DNA of 64,000 nt from Nioella nitratireducens (lineage in GTDB: Bacteria; Pseudomonadota; Alphaproteobacteria; Rhodobacterales; Rhodobacteraceae), in contig NZ_MNBW01000007.1 of assembly GCF_001879715.1 (NCBI RefSeq), forward strand, positions 1 through 64,000. The letters are read 5' to 3'. A model generated the notes under the pieces. That model was not told where the DNA came from. It was given only the letters and a program-made list of their open reading frames with translations, and made no database searches. A program made the translations under genes and the position numbers. Each line of letters starts with the position of its first letter. Positions within the stretch are counted from its first letter, which is position 1. Positions 63,745 through 64,000 of this stretch are shown here, in pieces.

Positions 63745-64000
63745 TCAGCCCGTGACCACCTCGTAGACGAGCTTGGCAGACACCACGGCCAGCGCGATCT
63801 CGATCAGCAGGAAGAAGGCACGTTCCGGCAGGTGGCGGGTGATCCTGGACCCGCTCCACGCCCCCAGAAGGGCTGCGGGCGCAAGCCAGACCGCTTGCCC
63901 CGCGCTGTCCCAAGTGATTTGGCCCGCAAGAATAAAGGGAAGCACTTTCAGAAGGTTGACTGCCGAGAAGAAGATCGCGTTGGTGCCGAGATAGGTCATC
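63745..64000 (-). CDS. TauE/SafE-family permease, partial at the window edge
   Basis: The C-terminal 85 residues of a membrane protein are seen on the minus strand: TYLGTNAIFFSAVNLLKVLPFI, then APAALLGAWSGSRITRHLPERAFFLLIEIALAVVSAKLVYE. This is the C-terminal half of a TauE/SafE (sulfite/sulfonate or organic anion exporter) protein. The start lies beyond the window. Substrate is unknown; it is not adjacent to the taurine genes. Confidence 0.75.
   Translation of the reverse strand, partial: MTYLGTNAIFFSAVNLLKVLPFILAGQITWDSAGQAVWLAPAALLGAWSGSRITRHLPERAFFLLIEIALAVVSAKLVYEVVTG

Overview
The window looks like a chromosomal segment of a GC-rich alphaproteobacterium of the Rhodobacteraceae (Roseobacter/Paracoccus-like). 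The evidence is the taurine gene set tauR/tpa/tauABC/xsc with TauR-type boxes, the Fur-family Mur regulator divergent from sitABCD, the murA-hisD-UPF0262-infA-maf-yacG housekeeping block, many ATGA/TGATG stop-start overlaps, and a large share of ABC uptake genes. No rRNA, CRISPR array, complete insertion sequence or integrase is visible.

Layout. (1) 12-2773: a cas3 gene whose reading frame stops after helicase motif III at the left edge, and an HNH endonuclease gene. (2) 3089-9892: one tightly packed operon. It encodes an EhuBCDA-type ABC importer, a GntR/FCD regulator, an IlvA/EutB-fold PLP enzyme, an SDR without its catalytic tyrosine, and an M24-fold hydrolase of the metal-free EutD/DoeA type. 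It resembles ectoine/hydroxyectoine utilisation but lacks eutC, eutE and doeB partners. (3) 10280-21474: a carbohydrate block lying between a decayed 3' end of tRNA-Phe and the intact tRNA-Phe gene. It holds an RbsABC-like importer, two Gfo/Idh/MocA dehydrogenases, two TIM-barrel isomerase/lyase proteins, and a divergent ROK regulator with a leaderless sugar-binding protein. (4) 21688-30300: taurine import and breakdown (TauABC, Tpa, Xsc), controlled by TauR. (5) 30375-38816: yacG, RNase E/G, maf, infA, a nitrilase-family gene, a 396-bp gap with a 17-G tract, LMW phosphatase, UPF0262, hisD, GNAT, DUF2948, murA, a small basic protein, and tRNA-Thr. (6) 39044-45541: a complete N-type ATPase operon, atpDCQRBEFAG, followed by a LOG-family gene. 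(7) 46563-50711: SitABCD manganese importer and divergent mur. (8) 50903-54802: SLC13-type transporter, NUDIX hydrolase, PiT phosphate transporter. (9) 54876-63741: LysR regulator divergent from a PotABCD-like importer, followed by a class III aminotransferase, a BKACE enzyme, a GNAT and an acetylpolyamine amidohydrolase, probably an (acetyl)polyamine or related amine catabolic operon. A TauE/SafE gene runs off the right edge.

How the genes work together: most of the window imports small organic nitrogen, sulfur or sugar compounds and feeds them to central metabolism, with one specific regulator per module (GntR, ROK, TauR, Mur, LysR). The N-ATPase adds an ion-coupled ATPase beside the cell's main F-ATPase, which is not in this window. 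The least explained parts are the Ehu/EutB/EutD-like operon, the tRNA-Phe-bounded sugar block with its leaderless binding protein, the extra domain in TauC, and the G17 tract in the housekeeping block. Product names rest on reading motifs and on recalled family features; no database search was run.
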